From DATDAH01 sp963792205 (GTDB lineage: Bacteria > Actinomycetota > Acidimicrobiia > Acidimicrobiales > DATDAH01), in assembly GCA_963792205.1 (NCBI GenBank), contig CAWBVI010000005.1:186001-250000 (forward strand): DNA of 64,000 nucleotides. The letters run 5' to 3'. Position 1 is the first letter of the stretch; every line of letters starts with the position of its first letter. Position numbers and translations under genes: made by a program. The notes under the pieces are model-generated. The model was not told the DNA's origin. It searched no databases and saw nothing but the letters and a program-made list of their open reading frames with translations. This document shows, piece after piece, positions 15,363-23,414 of the stretch.

Positions 15363-16253
15363 CGGTCCTCCCAACTTCTCGCCCGGTTCGATCCTCGCAC
15401 CCCTTGCCCAGTCCCCCGCCTTCACGGGGGCCTTGCCCTCCGGCTGCACGAGGTCGAGGCGGAAGGTGCCCTGACCCGTCCCCACCTCGACGGGCAGCTC
15501 GAGGTCCATGGCGCCCGGATCCAGCGAGCCCGGCAGCGGGTGGCCGGCCAGCACCTTGAGCCGCCGGCCGCGGAAGGTCGTCCACGCCCGCTCCAGGCGC
15601 ACGAGGCGATGGACGTGCAGGGTCGGCTGCATCCAGTCGATCTCGAGGTCGGTCGGTTGGAGCTTGTCGGCATAGGTCGGCTCGCCCTCCTGCGGGCGGG
15701 GGTCCCGCAGCCCCGTCCGGAGGGTGTCGAGCAGCAGCGGCACGCCGAGCGCGACCAGGCGCTCGGCCAGCTCCGACGCGTGTTCATGGTCGCCGATCTC
15801 GGTCTCCCGGCGGGCGTAGACGGCACCGGTGTCCAGGCCTTCCTCGACGACCATGACGTCGACCCCGGTGCGCTCGTCTCCGGCCAGGATCGCCCGCTCG
15901 ACGGGTGCGGCACCGCGCCACCGCGGCAGCAGCGAGAAGTGGACGTTGACCATCGGCACGGCCGCCAGCACCTCCGGCGCGATGATCCGCCCGTAGGCCA
16001 CCACGACCCCGAGGTCGGCGGCGCTCGTGGCCACCGCGGCGGGGTCGTCGGTGACGGCCAGCCCGAGGTCGAGCGCGGCCGCCTTCACCGGGCTGGGCTC
16101 GGGGTCGGCGTTGCGGCGGCGACGGCGATCGGGACGGGACACGACGAGTTCGATCGGCCAGCCGCCGTCGTGCAGTCCCCGGAGGAACGGCACGGCCATA
16201 TCGGGCGTCCCCAGGAAGGCCAGCCGCCCGGGGTGCTCGGGGGCCGCCTTCAG
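15360..16253 (-). CDS. fmt: Methionyl-tRNA formyltransferase (probable CTG start)
   Basis: It formylates Met-tRNA(fMet) before initiation. N-terminal formyl-transferase motifs are LAFLGTPDMAVPFL and VNVHFSLLPRWRGAAPVERA (catalytic Asn, His and Asp); LDTGAVYARRETEIG and a C-terminal tRNA-binding barrel follow. No ATG, GTG or TTG precedes the first Rossmann strand; the first ATG (16199) would remove it. CTG at 16253 overlaps the def stop as CTGA, exactly like other junctions here, and GGGAGGGG lies about 11 bases upstream. With this start the protein is 297 residues. Cotranscription with def is the general rule. Confidence 0.9.
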   Translation of the reverse strand: MKAAPEHPGRLAFLGTPDMAVPFLRGLHDGGWPIELVVSRPDRRRRRNADPEPSPVKAAALDLGLAVTDDPAAVATSAADLGVVVAYGRIIAPEVLAAVPMVNVHFSLLPRWRGAAPVERAILAGDERTGVDVMVVEEGLDTGAVYARRETEIGDHEHASELAERLVALGVPLLLDTLRTGLRDPRPQEGEPTYADKLQPTDLEIDWMQPTLHVHRLVRLERAWTTFRGRRLKVLAGHPLPGSLDPGAMDLELPVEVGTGQGTFRLDLVQPEGKAPVKAGDWARGARIEPGEKLGGP

Positions 16254-16786
16254 TCGAGCGACAGCCCCTCCCGCGGGGCCGCGACCATGGGCGGACGTCC
16301 GGTGAGCATGAGCTCCCGCACCATCCGCTTGGCCTCCTTCTTCTGGTCGTCATCGAGGCGTTCCAGCAGGAGGATCCCGTCGAGGTGGTCCATCTCGTGC
16401 TGGAAGACCCGGGCCAGGTACTCGTCGGCCTCGACCGACACCTCGTTGCCGTCCAGGTCGTGGCCGGTGAGGTGGACCTCCCTGGGGCGCACGATCTCCC
16501 ACGACAGCCCGGGCACCGACAGGCATCCCTCGTCGAACACCCACTCGCCGTCACCCTCCACGAGGGTGGGGTTGACCAGCGTCTGCGGGCCCTCGCCGAT
16601 GTCGTAGACGAACAGGCGCTTCTGCACCCCCACCTGGGGGGCGGCGAGGCCGACGCCGGGCGCCTCGTACATGGTCGCGACCATGTCGTCGACCAGCTTC
16701 AGCAGGGCGTCGTCGACGTTCTCGACCTCGTGCGCCCGCTGGCGCAGCACGGGATCCCCGACGATCCGGATCTCGTACGGCGCCAT
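16250..16786 (-). CDS. def: Peptide deformylase
   Basis: It removes the formyl group from nascent proteins. All three family motifs are present: GVGLAAPQVG (motif 1), EGCLSVPG with the metal cysteine (motif 2) and QHEMDHLDGILL with both metal histidines (motif 3). The ATG at 16786 gives 178 residues. A GTG nine bases upstream (16795) is an alternative. The stop overlaps the CTG proposed for fmt. The gene starts 65 bases from a divergent acetyltransferase gene, so the promoter lies in that gap, although I see no clear hexamers. Confidence 0.96.
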   Translation of the reverse strand: MAPYEIRIVGDPVLRQRAHEVENVDDALLKLVDDMVATMYEAPGVGLAAPQVGVQKRLFVYDIGEGPQTLVNPTLVEGDGEWVFDEGCLSVPGLSWEIVRPREVHLTGHDLDGNEVSVEADEYLARVFQHEMDHLDGILLLERLDDDQKKEAKRMVRELMLTGRPPMVAAPREGLSLD

Positions 16787-16851
16787 GGAATTCACCCTAC
16801 CGGCGCCCCTTCAGGGGCAGGCCCTGACGGCCGCTCGCGCCGGAGCAGCGG

Positions 16852-17448
16852 GTGGGCCCGAACGACGAGACTGCGGGGATGGCGAAGGACACGCGCACCC
16901 AGCGGGAGCGGATGCTGGCCGGCGAGCTGTACCTCGCCGACGATCCGGAGCTGGACGCCGCCGCGTTGCGGGCCCGGGAGCTCCAGGACCGGGTCAACGC
17001 GACGCCGGCCGCGGCCCATGACGAGCGGCATCGGCTCCTGCGCGAGCTGCTGGGGTCCGTCGGCGAGGGCACCGAGATCCGGACGCCGTTCTGGTGCGAC
17101 TACGGCATGCACGTCCGCTTCGGCGCCCGGTGCTTCGCCAACCTCGGCCTGGTCGCCCTCGACGTGGCGCCCATCACCATCGGCGACGACGTCCAGATCG
17201 GGCCGTACGTCCAGCTCCTCACCCCGACCCACCCGCTCGACCCCGAGATGCGCCGCGCCAAGTGGGAGGCCGCGGAGCCCATCACCATCGGCGACAACGT
17301 CTGGCTCGGCGGCGGGGTCATCGTCCTCCCGGGCGTCACCATCGGCGAGAACACCGTCGTAGGCGCCGGCGCGGTCGTCACCAAGGACCTGCCCGCCGGC
17401 GTGGTCGCCGTCGGCAACCCCGCCGCCGTCATCCGCGAGGTCGGCTGA
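16852..17448 (+). CDS. Sugar O-acetyltransferase of the Maa/LacA type
   Basis: A left-handed beta-helix acetyltransferase using acetyl-CoA. The N-terminal Mac domain (RTQRERMLAGELYLADDPEL) is followed by FWCDYGMHVRFGARCFANLG and hexapeptide repeats. The catalytic histidine is in LLTPTHPLD, and the CoA region is PITIGDNVWLGGGVIVLPGV and VVGAGAVVTKDLPAG. The GTG at 16852 has GGAG six bases upstream; an internal ATG at 16879 has no spaced Shine-Dalgarno. The substrate (maltose, glucose or another sugar) is unknown. It converges on rsmD with one base between the stops. Confidence 0.9.
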   Translation: MGPNDETAGMAKDTRTQRERMLAGELYLADDPELDAAALRARELQDRVNATPAAAHDERHRLLRELLGSVGEGTEIRTPFWCDYGMHVRFGARCFANLGLVALDVAPITIGDDVQIGPYVQLLTPTHPLDPEMRRAKWEAAEPITIGDNVWLGGGVIVLPGVTIGENTVVGAGAVVTKDLPAGVVAVGNPAAVIREVG

Positions 17449-17449
17449 C

Positions 17450-17998
17450 TCAGCCCGGACGTTCGTGGAGGAGCAGGAGCGTTCGGCCGTAGGTGCGCTG
17501 ATCGACCCGCTGCAGCGTCGAGAGCGCCGGATCGCCGGTGTCCTCCGTGGGGTCGAGCTGGGTGACGACGAGCCCCCCTTCGGCCAGGACCTCCGGGTGG
17601 GCGTCGAGCGTGGTCAGGAACTGCGACCAGAGGTCGGCCCACTGGGGCGGCCCGGCGAAGATCACGTCGAAGGACTCCCGCGTGCGACCGAGGAACCCCA
17701 ACGCGTCACCGGGGACGACCGTCCCGCCCTCGAACCCCAGCGCCTCGAGGTTGGCCCGGATGTCCGCCACGGCGGCCCGGTCCCGCTCGACGAAGGTGGC
17801 CGACGCCGCCCCGCGGCTGAGCGCCTCCAGCCCGACCGCACCCGTGCCCGCGAAGAGGTCGAGCACCCGTTCCCCCCGGATCCCCGGCCCCAGGATGTTG
17901 AACAGGGCCTCCCGGGCCCGGTCCGACAGCGGCCGCGTCCCCTCCGACGACGGCCCGACCAACCGCCGCCCCCGGGCCGTCCCTCCGATGATCCGCAT
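17450..17998 (-). CDS. rsmD: RsmD-family 16S rRNA (guanine966-N2) methyltransferase, altered active site
   Basis: The 182-residue protein matches RsmD: MRIIGGTARGRRL at the start, TRPLSDRAREALFNILG, and the SAM loop VLDLFAGTGAVGLEALSRGA. The family methylates G966 of 16S rRNA. Motif IV, normally (D/N)PPY or DPPF, reads AGPPQW at residues 115-120, so the catalytic acid and the aromatic base-stacking residue are both replaced. Either the residues moved, or the enzyme is inactive or has another substrate. It follows priA by 14 bases. The ATG at 17998 gives the conserved start. Confidence 0.85.
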   Translation of the reverse strand: MRIIGGTARGRRLVGPSSEGTRPLSDRAREALFNILGPGIRGERVLDLFAGTGAVGLEALSRGAASATFVERDRAAVADIRANLEALGFEGGTVVPGDALGFLGRTRESFDVIFAGPPQWADLWSQFLTTLDAHPEVLAEGGLVVTQLDPTEDTGDPALSTLQRVDQRTYGRTLLLLHERPG

Positions 17999-18012
17999 CG
18001 ACGCCAACCCTC

Positions 18013-19698
18013 CTAGATGCGCAGGGGGTCGACGTCGACCCGGAGTCGACCGGAGGGGCGAGGAGCGGCGGCGAGCGCATCGAGCAACGTCGGATGGTCC
18101 GGCGCCCGCAGCAGCCAGGTCCCGTCCCGCGGCCCCAGCAGGTCGAGCCCGTCGACCCCCAGCACGTACTCGTCGGCGGCCGCGCCGGACACGGCGGCCA
18201 TGGCGACGGCCGGCGGGTAGCCGAGGACCGCTCGGCGCGAGCGCTCGGCCTCGCTCACCCGGGTCGGGTCGGCGTGCAGGGCCGCCCGGACCACCTCGTG
18301 ATCCGGCAGGCGGGTCTGCAGCACGAGTCGACCCTCGCGGGCGCGCCGGCCGCGCAGCAACCGGGAAGCCCGGGCCAGCAGGCCGAGGGCCTCCTCCGCG
18401 GCCCGGTACCGGGGCGCCAGCAGCTCCTGGTCGAGGTCGAGGAAGGCGACCACGTCGGCCTGGCCGACCTGGTGGAGCACGGCTTCGGTCCCGACGTAGA
18501 CCCGGGCGTCCCGGACCGGTCCGGAGGACTCGCCGGTGACCTCCACCACCTCGGTCTGCGCCAGCGCCGTGAGCTCTTCGGCCACCCGGCTCACCCCGAC
18601 GCGCAGGAGCTTCAGGCGGGTGCCACCGCAGGCGGCGCACACCGTCGGCCGGCTGAGGTCACAACGGAGGCAGGTGAGGAGGCCGGGCTCGGGCTGCACC
18701 AGGGCCGCGCCGCAGCGCTCGCAGGCGGCCAACTCGCCGCACGCCGCGCAGGCCAGCAGGCGGGCCCGACCCTTGCGGTTGAGCACGCACACCACCCGGC
18801 CCCCACCCCGCAGCAGCTCGACCAGGCGCTCGGAGTACAGACCGGTGCGGGCGGTGTCCTCCCTCCGCCGGTCGATCACGTCGACGATCGGCCACCCCTC
18901 GCGCTCCGCCGACCGGGAGGGAGCCACCAGCGTCCCCCAGTCGAGGGCCTCGAGGGTCGGGCAGGGCGACGCCAGGACACAGGGGACACCGGCTCGTCGA
19001 GCCCGCTCGGCGACCACGTCGCGGGCGTGCCAGCACGGGGCCTGCTCCTGCTTGTGGGCCTGGTCGTGCTCGTCCAGCACCAGGACGGCCGCCAGCTCGG
19101 CCACGGGCGCCCAGGCCGCGCTGCGGGCGCCGACGACCGTGGCCCCGCCCCGGGCCTGGGCCCACTCGTCGGGCAGCACCGCCACCGGCACCCCGGCCCG
19201 GCGCAGGCGCAACCCCAGGAGCTTGGCCTCGTCCACCGACGGCAGGATCACCAAGGCGTTGCCCCGGCGACACGCCGCCAGCACCAGCGGGAACCGGTCG
19301 GCTCCCGGGGCCTGGCGCAACACGGTTCGCGGCGACCGGAACGCCTCCTCGGCCAGCTCGTCGCCCGTGCTCGGCACGGGATGCGACGGCCGCCACGGGT
19401 CGGGCACGCCGGTCACCGCCCGGGCCGGCGAGGCCGTGCGCAGGAGCGCCACGGTCGGCCCGGCCCAGCGGTGCGCCGCCCAGGTCGCCAGGTCGACCAG
19501 GTCGGGCGGAGGGCCCCATCCGGTCACCTTGGCCAGCGGCCGCAGCTCCGTGCCGTCGGGCGGGGTGCTGTCGAGCTCGACGACCCAGCCCCGCACCCTG
19601 CGGCCCTGCAGCTCGATGCGCACCACGGAGCCGATGCCGACCCGGCCCTCCATCTCGTCGGGGACGAGGTAGTCGAAGGCCCGCCCGAGGGCGGGCAC
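18013..19698 (-). CDS. priA: PriA-like replication restart protein lacking helicase motifs
   Basis: A 561-residue PriA of the shortened actinobacterial kind. The N-terminal DNA 3'-end-binding domain is readable (GRAFDYLVP, VVRIELQGRRVRGWVV). The helicase region has no Walker A (the expected GxTGSGKT is absent) and DEEH is replaced by LDEHDQ, so ATPase activity is unlikely. The zinc module CAACGELAACERCGAAL plus CLRC and CAACGG is intact. Upstream of the GTG at 19698 the frame still encodes family-like VRVLPDV but without a canonical start, so the true N-terminus may be several residues longer. It follows metK by 76 bases. Confidence 0.9.
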   Translation of the reverse strand: MPALGRAFDYLVPDEMEGRVGIGSVVRIELQGRRVRGWVVELDSTPPDGTELRPLAKVTGWGPPPDLVDLATWAAHRWAGPTVALLRTASPARAVTGVPDPWRPSHPVPSTGDELAEEAFRSPRTVLRQAPGADRFPLVLAACRRGNALVILPSVDEAKLLGLRLRRAGVPVAVLPDEWAQARGGATVVGARSAAWAPVAELAAVLVLDEHDQAHKQEQAPCWHARDVVAERARRAGVPCVLASPCPTLEALDWGTLVAPSRSAEREGWPIVDVIDRRREDTARTGLYSERLVELLRGGGRVVCVLNRKGRARLLACAACGELAACERCGAALVQPEPGLLTCLRCDLSRPTVCAACGGTRLKLLRVGVSRVAEELTALAQTEVVEVTGESSGPVRDARVYVGTEAVLHQVGQADVVAFLDLDQELLAPRYRAAEEALGLLARASRLLRGRRAREGRLVLQTRLPDHEVVRAALHADPTRVSEAERSRRAVLGYPPAVAMAAVSGAAADEYVLGVDGLDLLGPRDGTWLLRAPDHPTLLDALAAAPRPSGRLRVDVDPLRI

Positions 19699-19774
19699 GT
19701 CGGGCAGGACCCGGACCGTCGACCCGGGTCGGGCCGTCCTCTCTCCCGCTGGTGCGTGTGGCGTGGGTGCGGTT

Positions 19775-20968
19775 CTACAGCCCGAGCGCGGACTTCACCG
19801 CGTCCACGCGGTCACGGCGCTCCCACGTGAAGCCGTCGCCCTCGCGACCGAAGTGGCCGTAGGCCGCCGTCTGGCGGAAGATCGGCCGGCGCAAGTCGAG
19901 ATCCCGGATGATGGCGGCGGGCCGGAGGTCGAAGACCTCCTTGACCGCGAGCTCGATCTTGGCCGGGTCGGCCTTCTCGGTGCCGAAGGTGTCGACCATG
20001 ATCGAGATGGGGTGGGCCACGCCGATGGCGTAGGCCACCTGGACCTCGCACCGGGACGCGGCCCCGGCCGCGACCACGTTCTTGGCCACCCAGCGGGCGG
20101 CGTAGGCGGCGGAGCGGTCCACCTTGGACGGGTCCTTGCCGGAGAAGGCGCCGCCGCCGTGACGGGCCATGCCGCCGTAGGTGTCCACGATGATCTTGCG
20201 GCCGGTGAGGCCGGCGTCACCGACCGGGCCACCGGTGACGAACCGGCCGGTCGGGTTGACGAACACCTCGTAGTCGTCGTCGGCGAACTGCTCGGGGATG
20301 ACCGGGCGGATCACGTGCTCGATCAGGTCGGGCCGGATGACCTCGTCGCGGTCGATCCCGTCGTTGTGCTGGGTCGACACGAGCACGGTCGTCAGCCGGG
20401 CCGGCTTCCCGTCCTCGTAGTCGAAGGTGACCTGGGTCTTGCCGTCAGGGCGGAGGTAGGGCACGGTCCCGGCCCGCCGCACCTCGGCGAGCCGCTCGGC
20501 CATGCGGTGCGCCAGGTGGATCGGCAGCGGCATGAGCACGTCGGTCTCGTCGCAGGCGTAGCCGAACATCATCCCCTGGTCGCCGGCGCCCTGCTTGTTC
20601 AGCAGGTCCTCACCGGAGATGCCGGAGCGCACCTCTTCGCTGTCGTCGACGCCCTGGGCGATGTCGGCCGACTGCTCGTCGATCGACACCATCACGCCGC
20701 AGGTGTTGCCGTCGTAGCCGAACGCCTCCCGGTCGTAGCCGATGTCGTTGATCGTCCGGCGGACGGTGCCCGGGATGTCGACGTAGGCGTTGGTCGTGAT
20801 CTCCCCCGCCACCATGCAGAGGCCGGTGGTGACCAGGGTCTCGCAGGCGACCCGGCTGGACGGGTCCTGGGCCAGCATGGCATCGAGGATCGAGTCCGAG
20901 ATCTGGTCCGCCATCTTGTCGGGATGGCCCTCGGTCACGCTCTCCGAGGTGAAGGTGAACTTGCTCAC
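19775..20968 (-). CDS. metK: S-adenosylmethionine synthetase
   Basis: It makes SAM from methionine and ATP. The 397-residue protein has TSESVTEGHPDKMADQISD (ATP site), the loop GAGDQGMMFGYA, and GGGAFSGKDPSKVDRSAAY, which gives the phosphate-binding lysines. It closes with AYGHFGREGDGFTWER. The GTG at 20968 has AGGAG five bases upstream. The long frame open upstream is a shadow of coaBC. I see no SAM riboswitch in the 44-base gap before it. The gene order coaBC-metK-priA is typical of actinobacteria. Confidence 0.96.
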   Translation of the reverse strand: MSKFTFTSESVTEGHPDKMADQISDSILDAMLAQDPSSRVACETLVTTGLCMVAGEITTNAYVDIPGTVRRTINDIGYDREAFGYDGNTCGVMVSIDEQSADIAQGVDDSEEVRSGISGEDLLNKQGAGDQGMMFGYACDETDVLMPLPIHLAHRMAERLAEVRRAGTVPYLRPDGKTQVTFDYEDGKPARLTTVLVSTQHNDGIDRDEVIRPDLIEHVIRPVIPEQFADDDYEVFVNPTGRFVTGGPVGDAGLTGRKIIVDTYGGMARHGGGAFSGKDPSKVDRSAAYAARWVAKNVVAAGAASRCEVQVAYAIGVAHPISIMVDTFGTEKADPAKIELAVKEVFDLRPAAIIRDLDLRRPIFRQTAAYGHFGREGDGFTWERRDRVDAVKSALGL

Positions 20969-21012
20969 AGGTGCTCCTGGTGTGGGTACAGCGATCGGGG
21001 TCAGGACGGGGG

Positions 21013-22239
21013 TCAGGGCGTGGCCCGCTGGGCCACCACGGCGTCGAGGACGGCACGGGCGACGGCCCGCTTGTCGCGACGATCGACGATGAGGGTCGAT
21101 CCGGCGGGCGACATGATACGCACCTCGTTCGTATCCGCCTCGAACCCGGCACCCGGCGCCGAGACGTCGTTCACCACGAGGAGATCGACGGGCTTGCGGG
21201 CCAGCTTGGCCGCGGCGTTGGCCTCGACGTCGTCGGTCTCGGCGGCGAACCCGACGAGGGTCTGACCGGGCCGGCGGCGCTCGATGAGCCCGCCGAGGAT
21301 GTCGTCGGTCGGCACCAGGGTCACCGTGGGTGGCCCACCCTCCTTCTTGAGCTTGGTCTCGACCGAACGGTCGGGGCGGAAGTCGGCCACTGCGGCGGCC
21401 ATCACCACGACGTCGGCGGCATCGCTGCGCTCGCGGACGGCGGCGTCCATCTCGGCCGCCGTGGCCACGCGGACCACCTCGACACTGGGCACCACCGGTC
21501 GTTCCATCGTGGTGATCAAGGTGACCTTGGCGCCCCGGGCGGCGGCCTCGTCGGCCAGGGCGTGGCCCTGCTTGCCCGACGAACGGTTGCCGATGAACCG
21601 GACCGGGTCGATGGCCTCGCGCGTACCGCCGGCGGTGACGACGACGTCGAGCCCGGCCAGGTCGTCGGGCCCGAGCACCGCCTCCAGCGCGGCCACGATG
21701 ACGTCGGGGTCGGCCAGGCGGCCCGCACCGACGTCGCCACCGGCCAGCCGTCCCTCCTCGGGGGGGACGATGATGACGCCCCGCCCGGCGAGGACCCGGA
21801 GGTTGTCCTGGACGGCGGGGTGCTCCCACATCTCGGTGTGCATGGCCGGGCAGACCACGACCGGTGCCCGCGTGGCCAGCAGGGTGGCGGTGAGCAGGTC
21901 GTCGGAGATGCCGGCGGCATAGGCCCCGAGCAGCCGGGCGGTGGCCGGGCAGACCACGACGAGGTCGGCGCCCTGACCCAGCCGGGTGTGCGGGATGGGG
22001 CTGGCTTCGTCCCAGAGCGAGGTCTGGACGGGCTCGGACGCCAGCGCGGAGAACGTCACCTCACCGACGAAGCGGGTGGCCCCCTCGGTCATGATCGGGG
22101 CGACGTGGGCCCCCGCATCGACCAGCCGACGGCAGACCTCGACGGCCTTGTACGCCGCGATCCCCCCCGTGACACCGAGTACGACCCGGCGACCGGAGAG
22201 CGGGCTACGCCTCGGCGTCGTCCCCGTCATCAGCCGCAT
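21013..22239 (-). CDS. coaBC: Phosphopantothenoylcysteine decarboxylase / synthetase
   Basis: It adds cysteine to phosphopantothenate (CoaB, C-terminal) and decarboxylates the product (CoaC, N-terminal, FMN-dependent). Residues about 1-190 show LGVTGGIAAYKAVEVCRRL and CPAMHTEMWEHPAVQDNL. The Asn of the PxMNxxMW motif is His here, as I recall for mycobacteria. The CoaB domain starts VVVTAGGTREAIDPVRFIGN and has the RSSGKQG loop. Starts at 22239 or 22230 (both ATG) overlap the rpoZ end; I keep the longer one. Confidence 0.94.
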   Translation of the reverse strand: MRLMTGTTPRRSPLSGRRVVLGVTGGIAAYKAVEVCRRLVDAGAHVAPIMTEGATRFVGEVTFSALASEPVQTSLWDEASPIPHTRLGQGADLVVVCPATARLLGAYAAGISDDLLTATLLATRAPVVVCPAMHTEMWEHPAVQDNLRVLAGRGVIIVPPEEGRLAGGDVGAGRLADPDVIVAALEAVLGPDDLAGLDVVVTAGGTREAIDPVRFIGNRSSGKQGHALADEAAARGAKVTLITTMERPVVPSVEVVRVATAAEMDAAVRERSDAADVVVMAAAVADFRPDRSVETKLKKEGGPPTVTLVPTDDILGGLIERRRPGQTLVGFAAETDDVEANAAAKLARKPVDLLVVNDVSAPGAGFEADTNEVRIMSPAGSTLIVDRRDKRAVARAVLDAVVAQRATP

Positions 22240-22522
22240 CCGCCTCGGTGACCTCGGGCTCGTCGGGCATGTCCTCGGGGTCGACCGGCAGGATCTTGTC
22301 GGCCCGGACCTCCTCGTAGGCGATCGACAGCGGCTTGCGGGCCGTGGACGTCACCTGCGGGGGGATCGATGAGCCGAGGCCTTCGCCGAGCTGACCGAAG
22401 TACGAGTTGATCTGCCGGGCCCGCTTGGCGCCCAGGGTCACCAAGCGGAACTTGGAGTCGCCGGCGCGCTCGAGGAGGTCCTCGATGCGGGGCTCGATCA
22501 TCGTGTGGTGGCGCGAAGACAT
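22205..22522 (-). CDS. rpoZ: RNA polymerase omega subunit
   Basis: Omega helps fold and hold the beta-prime subunit. The 105-residue protein contains MIEPRIEDLLERAGDSKFRL, VTLGAKRARQINSYFGQLGE and KPLSIAYEEVRADKI, which is the usual actinobacterial sequence. The C-terminal 25 residues are acidic. The ATG at 22522 has GGAG six bases upstream; a second ATG at 22501 would give 98 residues. It lies between gmk and coaBC, the standard position. Confidence 0.95.
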   Translation of the reverse strand: MSSRHHTMIEPRIEDLLERAGDSKFRLVTLGAKRARQINSYFGQLGEGLGSSIPPQVTSTARKPLSIAYEEVRADKILPVDPEDMPDEPEVTEADAADDGDDAEA

Positions 22523-22554
22523 GCAGCACTCCGTGGGAAAGGGGCCTGAACAGG

Positions 22555-23088
22555 CTACCGGCGGGCGTCGGCGATCAGTCGTTCGATCTCGGTGACGGCC
22601 CGGTCGAGGTCGTCGTTGACCACGAAGTGCATGCCGAGCTCCCGGGCCCAGTCCGCCTCCTCGTCGGCCTTGGCCAGGCGCTTGACGATCTTGTCCTCGG
22701 GATCGCCCCGGCCGCGCAGGCGCTCCTCCTGGACCGACCGGCTGGGGGCGTCGACGAAGACGAAGAGGTCGTCCGGGTAGCCGGCCTGGATCTGCTCGGC
22801 GCCGCCGACGTCGATCTCCAGGAGCACGTCGTGGCCTTCCGGCGGGTCGGGCACCGGCGTGCCCTGGAGGTAGTCGAGGAACTCCACCCACTCGAGGAAG
22901 CCCTGCGCCTTCACGTTGTCCATGAAGGCGTCCCGGGTGGCGAACACATAGGCGTCCTCGGGCTCGCCGGGCCGGCGGTCGCGGGTGGTCCACGACCGGC
23001 TCAACCACAGCTTGGGGTCGCGGGCGACCAGACGCTCGACGATGGTGCCCTTGCCGACACCGCCGGGGCCGGCGATGACGATGATCAG
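22555..23088 (-). CDS. gmk: Guanylate kinase (probable CTG start)
   Basis: It converts GMP to GDP. The 177-residue protein has the P-loop IIVIAGPGGVGKGTIVERL, the GMP-binding SRSWTTRDRRPGEPE and LLEIDVGGAEQI, plus the lid RLRGRGDPEDKIVKRL. No ATG, GTG or TTG lies near the family start. CTG at 23088 overlaps the mihF stop as CTGA and starts the first beta strand exactly (Leu/Met-Ile-Ile-Val-Ile-Ala). The first glycine-rich loop reads GPGGVGKGT rather than GPSGVGKGT. Order mihF-gmk-rpoZ is conserved in actinobacteria. Confidence 0.93.
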   Translation of the reverse strand: MIIVIAGPGGVGKGTIVERLVARDPKLWLSRSWTTRDRRPGEPEDAYVFATRDAFMDNVKAQGFLEWVEFLDYLQGTPVPDPPEGHDVLLEIDVGGAEQIQAGYPDDLFVFVDAPSRSVQEERLRGRGDPEDKIVKRLAKADEEADWARELGMHFVVNDDLDRAVTEIERLIADARR

Positions 23089-23414
23089 GGGGTCGACTCC
23101 CCGCCGAACCGCTCGATGAGGGCCGCCCGCTGGTGGGGTCCGACGCCTCGTACCCGCTGGCGCTCGCTGATGCCGATCTCGGCCATGGTCCGCCGCGACC
23201 GCACCTTGCCGATGTTGGGCAGCGACTCGAGCACGGTGAGGATCTTGGTGTCGGCCACGATCTTCTCGTCGTCGGCCCGGGCGAACACGGCCGGCAGGTC
23301 GAGGTGCCCGGCCTGGAGGTCGGCCTTGAGCTGGGCCCGGACCTGGCGGGCCTCCGCCGCCTTCTCGAGCGCAGCGCGCAGCTGCTCGTCCGAGCGGGGC
23401 GGGGGCGTCGGCAC
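23085..23414 (-). CDS. mihF: Integration host factor mIHF
   Basis: Actinobacterial nucleoid protein that binds and bends DNA. The 109-residue protein has an N-terminal helix rich in Glu, Ala and Arg (RSDEQLRAALEKAAEARQVR) and a helix-two-turn-helix unit in VLESLPNIGKVRSRRTMAEI followed by the family end GISERQRVRGVGPHQRAAL. The GTG at 23414 shares one base with the pyrF stop (TAGTG) and its stop overlaps the gmk CTG. It lies between pyrF and gmk as in mycobacteria. Confidence 0.95.
   Translation of the reverse strand: MPTPPPRSDEQLRAALEKAAEARQVRAQLKADLQAGHLDLPAVFARADDEKIVADTKILTVLESLPNIGKVRSRRTMAEIGISERQRVRGVGPHQRAALIERFGGESTP

Noticed and set aside
20969..21012. SAM riboswitch before metK
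   Set aside because: The 44-base gap is too short and shows no conserved SAM-I or SAM-II elements.
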